A stretch of DNA of 22,010 nucleotides, from the NCBI GenBank assembly GCA_042408595.1, contig JBHOQX010000066.1:1-22010 (forward strand), read 5' to 3'. Below the pieces are notes generated by a model that was not told the DNA's origin, made no database searches, and saw only the letters and a list, made by a program, of their open reading frames with translations. Made by a program: the position numbers and the translations under genes. Position 1 is the stretch's first letter. Each line of letters starts with the position of its first letter. The DNA comes from JBHOQX01 sp042408595. Its GTDB lineage: Bacteria > Chloroflexota > Chloroflexia > Chloroflexales > Roseiflexaceae. Shown here in pieces: positions 1 through 6,576 of the stretch.

Positions 1-58
1 TCGCGTGTGCGGCTTGACGATCCAACTCGGCCTGCGTATCCTTAATCACGGGAGTCAT
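1..58 (-). CDS. N-terminus of a gene cut by the window edge, probable immunity gene
   Basis: An ATG at 58-56 opens a frame that runs off the window edge after 19 codons (MTPVIKDTQAELDRQAAHA). A strong ribosome binding site, AGGAGG, lies 6 nt upstream. It begins 26 bp after the stop of the nuclease-like toxin tip at 85-546. This is the same tip-then-immunity spacing seen elsewhere in the window, so an immunity protein for that tip is the best guess. Too little is visible to assign a family. Confidence 0.6.
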   Translation of the reverse strand, partial: MTPVIKDTQAELDRQAAHA

Positions 59-84
59 GGCTATCCTCCTACTTGGGTGTGTGG

Positions 85-546
85 TTACCTCAAGTATAGG
101 ATGTCGGGCTCCCATTTTGCACACTTCTCAGAATACCACCCCGCTTGGCTCCTCCCTTCCAAGATCCGCCCATACAGCCCCTTCGCCAACCGCTCAGCAT
201 CCTTGCCTGCGAGGTTCGAAACATACTTGAACTCGACCACCTCACCGTCGATCTCGAAGTCCGGGTTCTTCACACCCTGCTGGTTGACATCTGCCCGCGC
301 CCGTACTTGCCGTCCTTCGGCCTCCATCTTCGCGGCGAACCGCTGCTCGGCAGGCGTCAGCGTGCGCCCCGGCTCGATCGACACCTGCCCCGTGCGCGGT
401 GAGACGGACGCCCCTGACGGCGTGGTCGCCTCAGAACCTGCAGGCGTGCCACCACCGTCCTTCGCTGTGTTGCTACGCAGCGGCTCGGCTGCCGACCGCG
501 GCGCTGGCTCGGCCACCACGCGCACACGCACACCCTCGGGCGTCAC
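85..546 (-). CDS. Orphan toxin tip, CdiA-type PD-(D/E)XK nuclease-like
   Basis: A 153-residue frame from a GTG. Residues 1-25 carry the segment shared with two other tips (VTPEGVRVRVVAEPAPR). Residues 26-60 are a low-complexity linker and about 61-153 form the variable domain. NPDFEIDG with E105-F-K107 resembles the D...ExK active site of CdiA C-terminal tRNase and PD-(D/E)XK toxin domains, in which a contact-dependent toxin cleaves nucleic acid in a target cell. There is no secretion or pilin head, an in-frame TGA lies two codons before the GTG, and there is no convincing ribosome binding site. It therefore looks like a silent cassette that could be recombined onto a full-length carrier. The domain family is inferred by motif only. 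The likely immunity gene follows at 58-1. Confidence 0.7.
   Translation of the reverse strand: MTPEGVRVRVVAEPAPRSAAEPLRSNTAKDGGGTPAGSEATTPSGASVSPRTGQVSIEPGRTLTPAEQRFAAKMEAEGRQVRARADVNQQGVKNPDFEIDGEVVEFKYVSNLAGKDAERLAKGLYGRILEGRSQAGWYSEKCAKWEPDILYLR
500..546 (-). repeat. Toxin-cassette repeat, copy 1 (47-bp core)
   Basis: These 47 bp are identical to 1652-1698 and 2878-2924. On the minus strand they encode the VTPEGVRVRVVAEPAP junction peptide directly before the variable toxin domain. This copy lacks the further 63 bp of homology present in the other two. Such a conserved junction is the expected substrate for homologous tip exchange. Confidence 0.9.
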
Positions 547-922
547 CCGTCACTGCCGCGTCTAACACGACAAGAGCCAGTTTGTGCATAGAATCGAATC
601 ATCATTCTGGTTGCCGTAGATTCTTTCAACTGATTTATACGGACGCGCAATTCGCTGTTTAGTGTCTATAACGTCGAATAAGCGCGTTTGCTGCGCAAAT
701 TCGTTGTCATTTGTGACAATATTACGATTCTCTTATCGTATCATCACAAAAACTGGTCGCAACGGTCTTTTCAGAGCCTTATTAGCTATATTAGCGCTCA
801 TTTCACCTCGTAAATCTCAACATTCCCGATAACAAGATAGCAGCACTACACTACGCCATGATTGCATCATCGTTGTAGCTTTCTGGCGGCATTTGATCGC
901 ACTCGATGCTCCAAGTCCAAAA
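547..922. other. AT-rich intergenic stretch without a recognisable gene
   Basis: This stretch is clearly lower in GC than the flanking toxin tips and shows no frame with coding character on either strand. It separates the nuclease-like tip (85-546) from the colicin D immunity gene (923-1228). No clean inverted repeats or insertion-sequence ends were found by eye. It is probably degraded DNA left by cassette turnover. Confidence 0.5.
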
Positions 923-1228
923 CTACTGGTCACGCTGCTTGGTTCCGGTCGACGCGTTCCCAAAAGCAACCAGGCGTGCCAGTGCTTCACGCGCTTCTTC
1001 GCGCAACCGTTTTTCAGAGATGATGAAAGCCGTCTCTTGGCCCGGGATACAGTCTGGTGAATACGAATCTACCGCCCAAAACAACGTGTCCAAAATCTGA
1101 AATAGCGAGTCATTCATGTCTCTCGATTCAGCTAGAAAAGTATCGATATATTGCGCTTCGAACTCCTGCGCCGATATCTCATTGCGAAGAAATGCCTCGA
1201 TCATCCTCTTGTATTTTTCTATCTGCAT
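923..1228 (-). CDS. Colicin D-type immunity protein
   Basis: A 101-residue, mostly helical, acidic soluble protein. Its pattern (an N-terminal helix MQIEKYKRMIEAFL, a central DSLFQILDTLFWAVDSY and a C-terminal LREEAREALARL) matches the colicin D immunity / bacterial self-protective colicin-like immunity family. Those proteins mask the active site of the cognate tRNase. The ATG is preceded by a purine-rich GGAGGGGGATAAG that lies inside the last codons of the toxin. The start is only 2 bp beyond the toxin stop, so the pair is translationally coupled. GC is lower than in the Tad backbone. Family assignment is from remembered pattern and is strongly supported by the adjacent colicin D domain. 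Confidence 0.85.
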   Translation of the reverse strand: MQIEKYKRMIEAFLRNEISAQEFEAQYIDTFLAESRDMNDSLFQILDTLFWAVDSYSPDCIPGQETAFIISEKRLREEAREALARLVAFGNASTGTKQRDQ

Positions 1229-1230
1229 CC

Positions 1231-1767
1231 TTATCCCCCTCCAAGCGAGCCGGTGTTTAATAGATGCTCAATTTGTTTCGGACTGAGCTTCCATCCGCTG
1301 ATAAAGTTGCCATTAAGGTCGGTCATGAAGTTCAGCTGTGTTGCGGGGTTATAATGATGTATGACTTCTTGTCCGTGGTAAGTCCCTCGGATAACACGCG
1401 TCGTTGGCGAACTAACGTGATCTTCGAGTGCTTGGCGAAATCGCGCCGCACTAGCTTTATTCCAGTTTCCGGTAATCCCGAAGAACTTTGCATGTTTGAA
1501 TTTGGCTTGAAGCTGGGATGGATCAAAAACGATGTGACGGGAGGGCGGCTTTGTTATGTCCAGCTTGGGCTCTTCGATGTTTGCGCGCCTCGCGATCTCG
1601 CCACTGTTCTCTGTTGCTTCTACGCTACTACGCAGCGGCGTGCCCGGTCGCGGCGCTGGCTCGGCCACCACGCGCACACGCACACCCTCGGGCGTCACCA
1701 CCTCCGCCGCCCCGCTCGGTGGCTTCGCGCCACCACGCACCACTCTCACCGTCCGATGCACCAACAC
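1231..1767 (-). CDS. Orphan toxin tip, colicin D-type tRNase
   Basis: A 178-residue frame. Residues 1-45 are the shared cassette segment and 46-75 a linker. Residues about 76-175 match the colicin D C-terminal RNase domain: KFKHAKFFGITGN (residues 89-101, containing the catalytic Lys/His pair of the family), then GTYHGQ, YNPATQLN and the conserved SGWKLSP (157-163). Colicin D cleaves the anticodon loop of arginine tRNAs, so this tip is probably an anticodon nuclease (family knowledge). The frame begins at a GTG (1767) shortly after an in-frame TAG and has no good ribosome binding site. It has no delivery head, so it is probably silent unless recombined or read through. The immunity gene follows after 2 bp. 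Confidence 0.88.
   Translation of the reverse strand: MLVHRTVRVVRGGAKPPSGAAEVVTPEGVRVRVVAEPAPRPGTPLRSSVEATENSGEIARRANIEEPKLDITKPPSRHIVFDPSQLQAKFKHAKFFGITGNWNKASAARFRQALEDHVSSPTTRVIRGTYHGQEVIHHYNPATQLNFMTDLNGNFISGWKLSPKQIEHLLNTGSLGGG
1652..1761 (-). repeat. Toxin-cassette repeat, copy 2 (110 bp)
   Basis: The first 47 bp (1652-1698) are identical to the copies at 500-546 and 2878-2924. The remaining part matches 2925-2987 with few differences. On the minus strand it encodes HRTVRVVRGGAKPP followed by the VTPEGVRVRVVAEPAP peptide. Confidence 0.9.
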
Positions 1768-1938
1768 CGCCGCCGCTCTCTACCTGCGCCGCCCACTACG
1801 GTGAGTGCAAAGTGCGCGGCGACCACGGTCAGGGCCAGAAGCGCACCGAGCCAGCGAAGTCGCTCGATGGTGGCCCGCTGCGACACGTCACGATCAAACA
1901 GGCGGTGGCCACCACCGATCCAGCGTGACAGTCTTCAG
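1768..1938 (-). pseudogene. Remnant of a membrane segment upstream of the colicin D tip
   Basis: In one minus-strand frame a stop is followed by RWIGGGHRLFDRDVSQ and then RLRWLGALLALTVVAAHFAL, which is a basic linker and a clear transmembrane helix. The frame then falls out of register with the shared cassette peptide that continues into the colicin D tip. I read this as a degraded piece of the carrier protein dragged along with the tip. The family is not recognised. A similar hydrophobic stretch (GVGAAAVAGVGLL, then a TAG) precedes the DUF6883 tip near 3000-3040. Confidence 0.45.
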
Positions 1939-1958
1939 CTCCGAGCCAAACCTTACAG

Positions 1959-2192
1959 TCACTCTGTATGGCGTTTAATAACCTTGAACTGTTCCGGCCT
2001 CAGCACCACGTTCTCATAGCGATAGCCGCCAACTAAGCGCGGCTCGGGAATGGCTACATCGACAGCATATCCTTCAGGGTCGCTGTAGCATTCGATCACC
2101 GTGCCCTGTGTGCCACGCGGAATGACATACTCCGAGAAACCACTTTGGACCTCTTCGACCAACTCGACAACGTCGTTAATTGCTGCTTTCAT
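1959..2192 (-). CDS. DUF4926 family protein, probable immunity to the DUF6883 tip
   Basis: A 77-residue protein with the small beta-barrel pattern of DUF4926: DVVELVEEV, then RGTQGTVIECY, then YAVDVAIPEP, ending LRPEQFKVI. The ATG has a GGAGCTT ribosome binding site. DUF4926 genes are commonly found next to DUF6883 genes, and the DUF6883 tip lies just upstream (2398-2987, 205 bp gap), so a toxin-immunity pair is the likely relation. The intervening 205 bp are AT-rich and show no gene. The immunity role is inferred from context. Confidence 0.75.
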   Translation of the reverse strand: MKAAINDVVELVEEVQSGFSEYVIPRGTQGTVIECYSDPEGYAVDVAIPEPRLVGGYRYENVVLRPEQFKVIKRHTE

Positions 2193-2397
2193 CTTTCAAG
2201 CTCCCACTTGTGTTTTTTGTAGTAGTCAGACGAAGTTCGTGCTTCCTAACACTGCATTCTTTGCAATTTTAACAAATTGGTGATTCAACAAATGCTTTAC
2301 CGTCATCAGAGCTCTGAAAGAGATGAAATGTCACAAAGAGTCGTTATGCGCGACTCAGTCAAAATTGTTGTATCTCGCTAAGCACTGCGTAGGTTTG

Positions 2398-2987
2398 TTA
2401 TTCATGCACTTCAAGCCAGTTCGTAATCAACCGAGGCACATCGCTCCCAATATCGAACTGCCAAATTGTGACCAGCGTTCCTTCTTTTCCGTTTATCCCG
2501 GTAATCGGCGTTTGTACCCGAAACCTACGACCATGCTGTGTCATTTTGTCTTCCGTAGCTGCAGTCGTGACGAGATACTTTCGTAGTTGTTTGATGACGT
2601 CTTGAGCGGCTCGCTCACGGCCAGCGCCGCTCCGCACGTCATAGCCAAGCGCTTCAAACGCCTTCCATTTGCCGCTGTTTGGGGATGACTTGGGTCCATG
2701 GAATAGCGCGTGAACTTCGCCGGGTCGATGAGCGCTCTTGGTGCTTGCGGCAGGGGATCACCAGTTTTCCAAGTATTGAGATCGATAACAGCCGGCTTTG
2801 CTTCACTTGCTTGTCCGACAGACTTGCTGCTATTTTCCTCCACCGTGTTGCTACGCAGCGGCTCGGCTTTCGACCTCGGCGCTGGCTCGGCCACCACGCG
2901 CACACGCACACCCTCGGGCGTCACCACCTCCGCCGCCCCGCCAGGTGGCTTCGCGCCACCACGCACCACTCTCACCGTCCGATGCAC
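2398..2987 (-). pseudogene. Orphan toxin tip with DUF6883 domain, frameshifted
   Basis: The frame opens with the shared cassette segment (HRTVRVVRGGAKPPGG, VTPEGVRVRVVAEPAPR). It then reads LIDPAKFTRYSMDPSHPQ, the start of a DUF6883 domain. Near 2670 the reading frame changes. The correct continuation, SGKWKAFEALGYDV and on to FDIGSDVPRLITNW, lies in the other frame, which runs from about 2670 to the TAA at 2398. One missing A in the CCCCAAAC stretch would restore a single protein of about 195 residues. DUF6883 proteins resemble small toxin or RNase-like domains, but the activity is not established to my knowledge. The break could be genuine inactivation or a sequencing error. The DUF4926 gene downstream is intact. 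Confidence 0.75.
2878..2987 (-). repeat. Toxin-cassette repeat, copy 3 (110 bp)
   Basis: The first 47 bp are identical to the copies at 500-546 and 1652-1698. The full 110 bp align with 1652-1761 without gaps and with few mismatches. It encodes the junction peptide in front of the DUF6883 tip. Confidence 0.9.
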
Positions 2988-3099
2988 ACACCGCTACAGC
3001 AGGCCCACGCCAGCCACTGCTGCCGCTCCCACCCCTCTCTTCAACGGCAGGCTGTGACCCGTCCCGCCAAGGCAAGCTGCAGCACACTTGTTGCACCAC

Positions 3100-3432
3100 C
3101 TAGTCGCGAGGCAGTTCCTCCGGATCGGTGAAGAGCCGTTGATGCTTGTAGCTGTAATAGCTCACTTCATACTCCGGCCCGAGTTCTTCGCGCAAGATGC
3201 GCCACAGCGCAAACCCTTCTTGGTCAAACCAGTGGCTCACCTCGGGGGGCCAGTCCGGGGTGTTCCCAGGATCTTCCCAGTTCAGCATCGCATCGTACAC
3301 AGCCGCCCGCCGCTTCAGCCGAAAGCGCGTCTCTGGCTGCAACGGCAAATCGTCTGGATCAACGTCTTCATCAATATCTGGCCACAGCGGCGGGCAACCA
3401 TAGTCTGGCATCAGCTTGATCTTGATCGGCAT
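3100..3432 (-). CDS. Small acidic protein, probable immunity protein for the truncated tip upstream
   Basis: A 110-residue soluble acidic protein starting MPIKIKLMPDYGCPPLWPDI, rich in Asp, Glu, Pro and Trp, with no signal peptide or membrane helix. The ribosome binding site is AGGGAG. It starts 12 bp after the stop of a toxin-like C-terminus (3445-3636). Its size, acidity and position match the tip-immunity order seen across the array. I do not recognise a named family. Immunity is a contextual inference. Confidence 0.65.
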   Translation of the reverse strand: MPIKIKLMPDYGCPPLWPDIDEDVDPDDLPLQPETRFRLKRRAAVYDAMLNWEDPGNTPDWPPEVSHWFDQEGFALWRILREELGPEYEVSYYSYKHQRLFTDPEELPRD

Positions 3433-3444
3433 ATACTCCCTCGC

Positions 3445-3633
3445 TCATTTGGGGATCTTCCGTCTTGGCGCCGGGTTGGCACCAACCACAAAGCCATTGT
3501 CACCAACGGTAATGGCGACGTAATGAACATGTCCATTAAACACGACCTTGTAGATCGGTCTGGTCTCGGGTGGTGGTCGTATCTCGAATAATATGATATA
3601 CTGCCGGTGATCGGTCACGAGCAAGGTTTGCCG
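3445..3633 (-). pseudogene. Truncated toxin tip, possibly BECR/EndoU-type RNase C-terminus
   Basis: One minus-strand frame, open from about 3633, ends YKVVFNGHVHYVAITVGDNG, then FVVGANPAPRRKIPK and a TGA at 3445. The short strand-turn-strand pattern ending in VGANP resembles the last strands of EndoU and related BECR-fold RNase toxins. This resemblance is weak and only a lead. Meaningful coding stops near 3600, where IS1-like DNA begins (GGTGAT at 3606), so the N-terminal part of the tip and its cassette repeat were lost. The intact small gene downstream (3100-3432) is its likely immunity gene. Confidence 0.5.
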
Positions 3634-3971
3634 TCATGGGTACTAACCTCGTCATCTGCCGGCATTGTGATCGTCCTGACCTCAACACATATGGTCTTGC
3701 CCCGAACGGCGAGCAGAGGTATCGTTGTCGCACCTGCGGACGGCAACGTCGCGAGAACCCTGGCGGTGCGGCCTATGCTGCGGAGCGGAAAGCAGAAAGC
3801 TTGCGTACCTTCCAAGAACACAGCAGTTTGCGTGGATTGGAACGCACATTCGGTGTTGCCCGTAGTACTGTCAACAACTGGTTAAAAAACCTGAAAACTT
3901 CCTCTAATCACGAGTACACTCGTCTCGCCAGTTCCGCGCGATCCAACTACGTTGACGCTCGAAATCGATGA
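3606..3971 (+). mobile_element. IS1-family element, 5' remnant
   Basis: The segment starts with GGTGAT, as IS1 ends do, 30 bp before an InsA-like gene. Past the AAAAAAC run at 3884-3890 a second frame encodes LPLITSTLVSPVP then LTLEIDE, the start of the IS1 catalytic domain, and is cut directly after this motif (about 3969). The rest of InsB and the right end are missing. The fragment lies between a truncated toxin tip and an immunity gene. Confidence 0.7.
3636..3971 (+). CDS. insA: InsA-like N-terminal part of an IS1-family transposase
   Basis: A 111-residue protein with a zinc-ribbon (CRHCDRP, then YRCRTCGRQRR, residues about 8-38) and a helix-turn-helix (SLRGLERTFGVARSTVNNWL, about 65-84), the classic IS1 InsA layout. 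An A6C run (3884-3890) lies in the A-AAA-AAC phase used for programmed -1 frameshifting in IS1. However, the transposase continuation lies in the +1 frame, so a further indel is present or the element is degenerate. The catalytic DDE part is almost entirely absent, so the element should not transpose on its own. Confidence 0.75.
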   Translation: MGTNLVICRHCDRPDLNTYGLAPNGEQRYRCRTCGRQRRENPGGAAYAAERKAESLRTFQEHSSLRGLERTFGVARSTVNNWLKNLKTSSNHEYTRLASSARSNYVDARNR

Positions 3972-3984
3972 GGGATGACGGTAG

Positions 3985-4338
3985 CTACGTTGTACTTTCA
4001 ATAGAATGCAGTGCGGCTGTGGCTAACCTCCTTATTTCTGCCCAATCGCCATGTGACTCTAGTGCTTTGATCGTCCAAAGTTGTTTTTTATCGCTCATTA
4101 TTGACAAATGATGATCAACTAGACGAATCTTGTTCGCTTGATGGTCTGTAAAATACCCTTTTTGAACTAGTTCCGGAAGAAGAACAAAAGCGTCATCGAA
4201 CTCTAAAGCGAGCTCGTCAATACTAGGGAGGACTCCCAGCTTCGTTAGGTATTTAATTTGTTCGGATGCAGACGCCGAGAGTCGTTCCAATGCATCAATT
4301 AAGCTCTTTTTGGCGTTTATACTTTGAATATCTTCCAT
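3985..4338 (-). CDS. Probable immunity protein for the 4443-5738 toxin
   Basis: A 117-residue, soluble, helical protein (DALERLSASASEQIKYLTKL, then LPSIDELALEFDDAFVLLPE, ending WAEIRRLATAALHSIE). An excellent AAGGAGGAG ribosome binding site lies 5 nt before the ATG. It is the first gene after the toxin-like C-terminus that ends at 4443 (gap 104 bp). GC is markedly lower than in the pilin-headed gene, as is typical of exchanged tip-immunity modules. The family resembles unnamed small proteins that sit behind polymorphic toxins. The immunity role is inferred from position and size. Confidence 0.65.
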   Translation of the reverse strand: MEDIQSINAKKSLIDALERLSASASEQIKYLTKLGVLPSIDELALEFDDAFVLLPELVQKGYFTDHQANKIRLVDHHLSIMSDKKQLWTIKALESHGDWAEIRRLATAALHSIESTT

Positions 4339-4442
4339 ATTCTCCTCCTTTCACAGTAGATTATCTCATTTAAAATGAATTCTTGCCATAATTTCTACCA
4401 ATAACGTTAAAATAGGTATATAGTATGTTTAGAACAACTTGA

Positions 4443-4661
4443 TTATCGAATAATATCTGACTTCCCACCTGTGTGACTGGATACACGCCAGTAAGGATCA
4501 GGACCATGATGGCCGCCTCCCGGATGCCAGCGAATCACGTTTCCCGTCGGCTTACCATCATCTGTATACTGGCGTAATACCCAGCCCTACCCCTTTTTAC
4601 TGCCCTTTCCGAGTGTTTCCACACGCCAACCCGGTTCACGCGCCACAATAGCCTCTATATC
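4443..4661 (-). pseudogene. Toxin tip of the pilin-headed protein, behind two in-frame stop codons
   Basis: The frame of the upstream gene continues in register past its TAA (4662-4664). It reads DIEAIVAREPGWRVETLGKG, a TAG at 4587-4589, then GWVLRQYTDDGKPTGN, RWHPGGGHHGPDPYWRV and SSHTGGKSDIIR to a terminal TAA at 4443. The conserved GWRVE...G(stop)GWVLR...RWHPGGGHHGPDPYWR pattern is that of a C-terminal toxin-like domain found on secreted proteins; I cannot name its activity. Typical codons at the two stops would be GAA (KTPEDIEAI) and CAG (KGQGWVLR), each one substitution away. There is no frameshift over 73 codons, so the loss appears recent, or the stops are read through. Confidence 0.75.
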
Positions 4662-5738
4662 TTAAGGCGTTTTACCCGATAGCACTTTCGGGTCTTTAAG
4701 TATATCATCGACGCTGGTGATGGCACTAGAGACGCTATCAGCCCCATCCGGAGCACGGAGCGGCCTTGGAGGAGACTTGTCCTGTATTTCGATGATTCTT
4801 CTTCGCGCCCACAACTTGCGCGTCAGCGCTCGTAGCCCCACGCGCACGCCCACCAGGAAGAGCGCCGCCTGCACCACCCCGCCGATCCCCAACTCCCAGC
4901 GCGCCGCCTCATCCAGCGGCTGGTCGCTCAGCAGGCGCCGCCCACGAATCGCCTCCACAATCTGGGGCCCACCGGTCAGGCTCAGCAGCCCCAGGCCGAT
5001 AAGTTTGAGTGCGGTCAGCCGATCGGGCGGCCCGTGGCGGGCCGTATACTCCTGCCAGCGCTCCCTGATCTCCAGCACGAGCGCCACTACGGTCAGGAGC
5101 GCGGCCGCGATGATAAGCGCCGCGCCGAACGAGAGCGCCGCGCCGATGCCCAGGGCCGCCAGCAGCATCCCGCCGAGGTAAATGAGCGCCGCCAGCGCCA
5201 GGAGGGCCACCACCCCAAGCAGTAGCCCCAGCAAGACATGGCCCACCGCGGCCAGCCAGGGCGGGGGGGCGCCCTCGACGCGCGCTCCGCGCCCCACCGC
5301 CGCGGCCCCGGCCAGCAGCGCCACGACCGCCGCCCAGAGCGGCGGCCCCGCCTGTGGCGCGGCCTCCTGCGCCAGGTGCGGCACCGCCAGGGCCGCCGTC
5401 GGGTCGGCCAGCATCGGCAGGCGCACCGGTCCCTGGCCGACAGCGGCACCGGCCTGCGGCGGCCGGGCCGGCGCGCCGCCCCCGCCGGGGGCGGACCCCC
5501 GTATGGGGGCGGACGGCATCGGCGTGGCCGGGGCGCGCTGCACCGCCGGGCCGCCCACGCCGAGATCATACCCGAACCGGGCGGCAACGTAGCCGGTCGT
5601 GCCGCGCAGGGCCCCACGCAGCGGGTCACTGCCGTGCATCACCTGGTAGACCGCGCCGATCAGCGCCAGCAGCACCAGGCCCATCAACACATATTGCACG
5701 GTCTCCAGACCGCGGGTATCACCAAGCAACCGTCGCAT
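4662..5738 (-). CDS. Pilin-headed membrane protein with pre-toxin-like region (toxin carrier)
   Basis: A 358-residue protein as read to the first stop. Residues 9-33 (RGLETVQYVLMGLVLLALIG) resemble the class III prepilin signal and helix of Flp/TadE pilins: a charged leader, Gly, Glu, then an uninterrupted hydrophobic helix. Residues about 60-130 are Pro/Ala/Gly-rich. Residues about 134-224 contain several membrane helices. Residues 258-296 (PQIVEAIRGRRLL, then LDEAARWELGIGG) recall the pre-toxin TG domain that precedes variable tips in polymorphic toxins. Then come a basic linker and the interrupted tip (4443-4661). The gene lies 141 bp downstream of tadE with a GGGGG-containing ribosome binding site. 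Likely role: presenting a toxin through or on the Tad apparatus. The head and tip are seen; the export route is inferred. Confidence 0.7.
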   Translation of the reverse strand: MRRLLGDTRGLETVQYVLMGLVLLALIGAVYQVMHGSDPLRGALRGTTGYVAARFGYDLGVGGPAVQRAPATPMPSAPIRGSAPGGGGAPARPPQAGAAVGQGPVRLPMLADPTAALAVPHLAQEAAPQAGPPLWAAVVALLAGAAAVGRGARVEGAPPPWLAAVGHVLLGLLLGVVALLALAALIYLGGMLLAALGIGAALSFGAALIIAAALLTVVALVLEIRERWQEYTARHGPPDRLTALKLIGLGLLSLTGGPQIVEAIRGRRLLSDQPLDEAARWELGIGGVVQAALFLVGVRVGLRALTRKLWARRRIIEIQDKSPPRPLRAPDGADSVSSAITSVDDILKDPKVLSGKTP

Positions 5739-5879
5739 GCTGCCCCCTGCCAGACCTGCGCCGGCGCCCGATCAGCCGCACGCCCCGGACGCCACGCCAC
5801 ACCGATCATGGCCGGCGCCGGCGCTCCCACGCCCTGACGCCTGCCGCTGCTCCGCGCCGGGCAAGCCCTGCCCGCGGCG

Positions 5880-6317
5880 TTACACCGGGGGCGGCTCGCA
5901 GCGCACCGTGCCGCGCCGGACCACACGCGGATACGCGCCGAGCGACCCGACAAACGGGAAGGTGACGTGCGGCACCTCCAGCGCCACCTCGAACGTTACG
6001 GGCGCGTGCCCGCCGCGGCACGGGTAGTTGGCGATCGGCGTGATCCGCCGCCGCCCGTCGAAGCCTGGGCTGGCGTTGGTCGCGGCGCGGTAGGGGTCTT
6101 CGCGTGTCGCTGCGGCGCGGGCTGCCTCGACTGCGGCGTTGGTGGCGAGGATACCGGTGTAGCCGACCAGTAGCACCTGCCAACCAAGGACCAGCGCCAG
6201 CAGCACTATTGGGAAGAACCCAAGCGCCTCGATCAGGGTGAAGCCGCGTTCGTCGCACGCGACCTGCCACGCCGCACGGCTTAAGGTGCGCACCCGCAGA
6301 TCGTTCGCTCCTGGCAT
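5880..6317 (-). CDS. tadE: TadE-like pseudopilin
   Basis: A 145-residue protein with a short basic leader and then ERGFTLIEALGFFPIVLLAL (residues 23-42), followed by a TadE-type helix continuation GYTGILATNAAVEAARAAAT. This is the N-terminal signature of TadE/TadG minor pilins (PF07811-like), which are cleaved by the TadV/CpaA peptidase. The C-terminal 90 residues form a small periplasmic domain with two cysteines (PCRGG and VRCEP) that could pair. It has its own promoter with the TTACA repeat (6378-6430) and is followed by the pilin-headed toxin carrier, suggesting that the pseudopilin and the carrier are made together. Confidence 0.85.
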   Translation of the reverse strand: MPGANDLRVRTLSRAAWQVACDERGFTLIEALGFFPIVLLALVLGWQVLLVGYTGILATNAAVEAARAAATREDPYRAATNASPGFDGRRRITPIANYPCRGGHAPVTFEVALEVPHVTFPFVGSLGAYPRVVRRGTVRCEPPPV

Positions 6318-6377
6318 TCGTCTCCTCCGCTACGCATCACAGAGCGCACGCGCCGCGCTGGCGCGTGTTCTGCACTG

Positions 6378-6430
6378 ACTCTAGCACCCGCGCGGGCGGC
6401 TGTCCACCTAGTTTTGTAAATCCTCTGTAA
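6378..6430 (-). promoter_or_regulatory. Promoter of tadE with TTACA-N6-TTACA operator
   Basis: On the minus strand TTACA (6430-6426), 6 nt and TTACA (6419-6415) form a direct repeat with an 11-bp period. After 31 nt comes TAGAGT (6383-6378), preceded by TGC as in an extended -10. The tadE start lies 60 nt further on. The same architecture occurs at three other places in the window. Confidence 0.75.
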
Positions 6431-6438
6431 CAGGACGC

Positions 6439-6474
6439 GCGCGGCGGAGAGGTTTGGACGGGCGCAGCCCCTCC
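6439..6474 (+). repeat. Interspersed extragenic repeat, copy 1
   Basis: GCGCGGCGGAGAGGTT is followed by a G-rich/C-rich arm (GGGCGCAGCCCC) that can form a small hairpin. A second copy lies at 6577-6613 in the same orientation. It is noncoding, between tadC and tadE, and similar to the short GC-rich repeats scattered through many bacterial genomes. Confidence 0.65.
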
Positions 6475-6576
6475 GAAGCTTCTTCTTGGGCGCGCGGAAA
6501 ATACCGTCTGTGGTGGAGGGCCCGCGGCCCGCTATACCTCCCGCGCCACGGGCGACCGCGTACGTCCGAAACAGAT

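Noticed and set aside
2193..2397. Two loosely similar segments with CTAACACTGC / CTAAGCACTGC that could suggest integron attC sites around a cassette
   Set aside because: The similarity is partial, no paired core sites or integrase are visible, and the other cassettes lack such sites.
4443..4664. Reassigned stop codons (alternative genetic code)
   Set aside because: Long intact genes elsewhere in the window end normally at TAA and TAG without conserved extension, so local nonsense mutations are the simpler reading.
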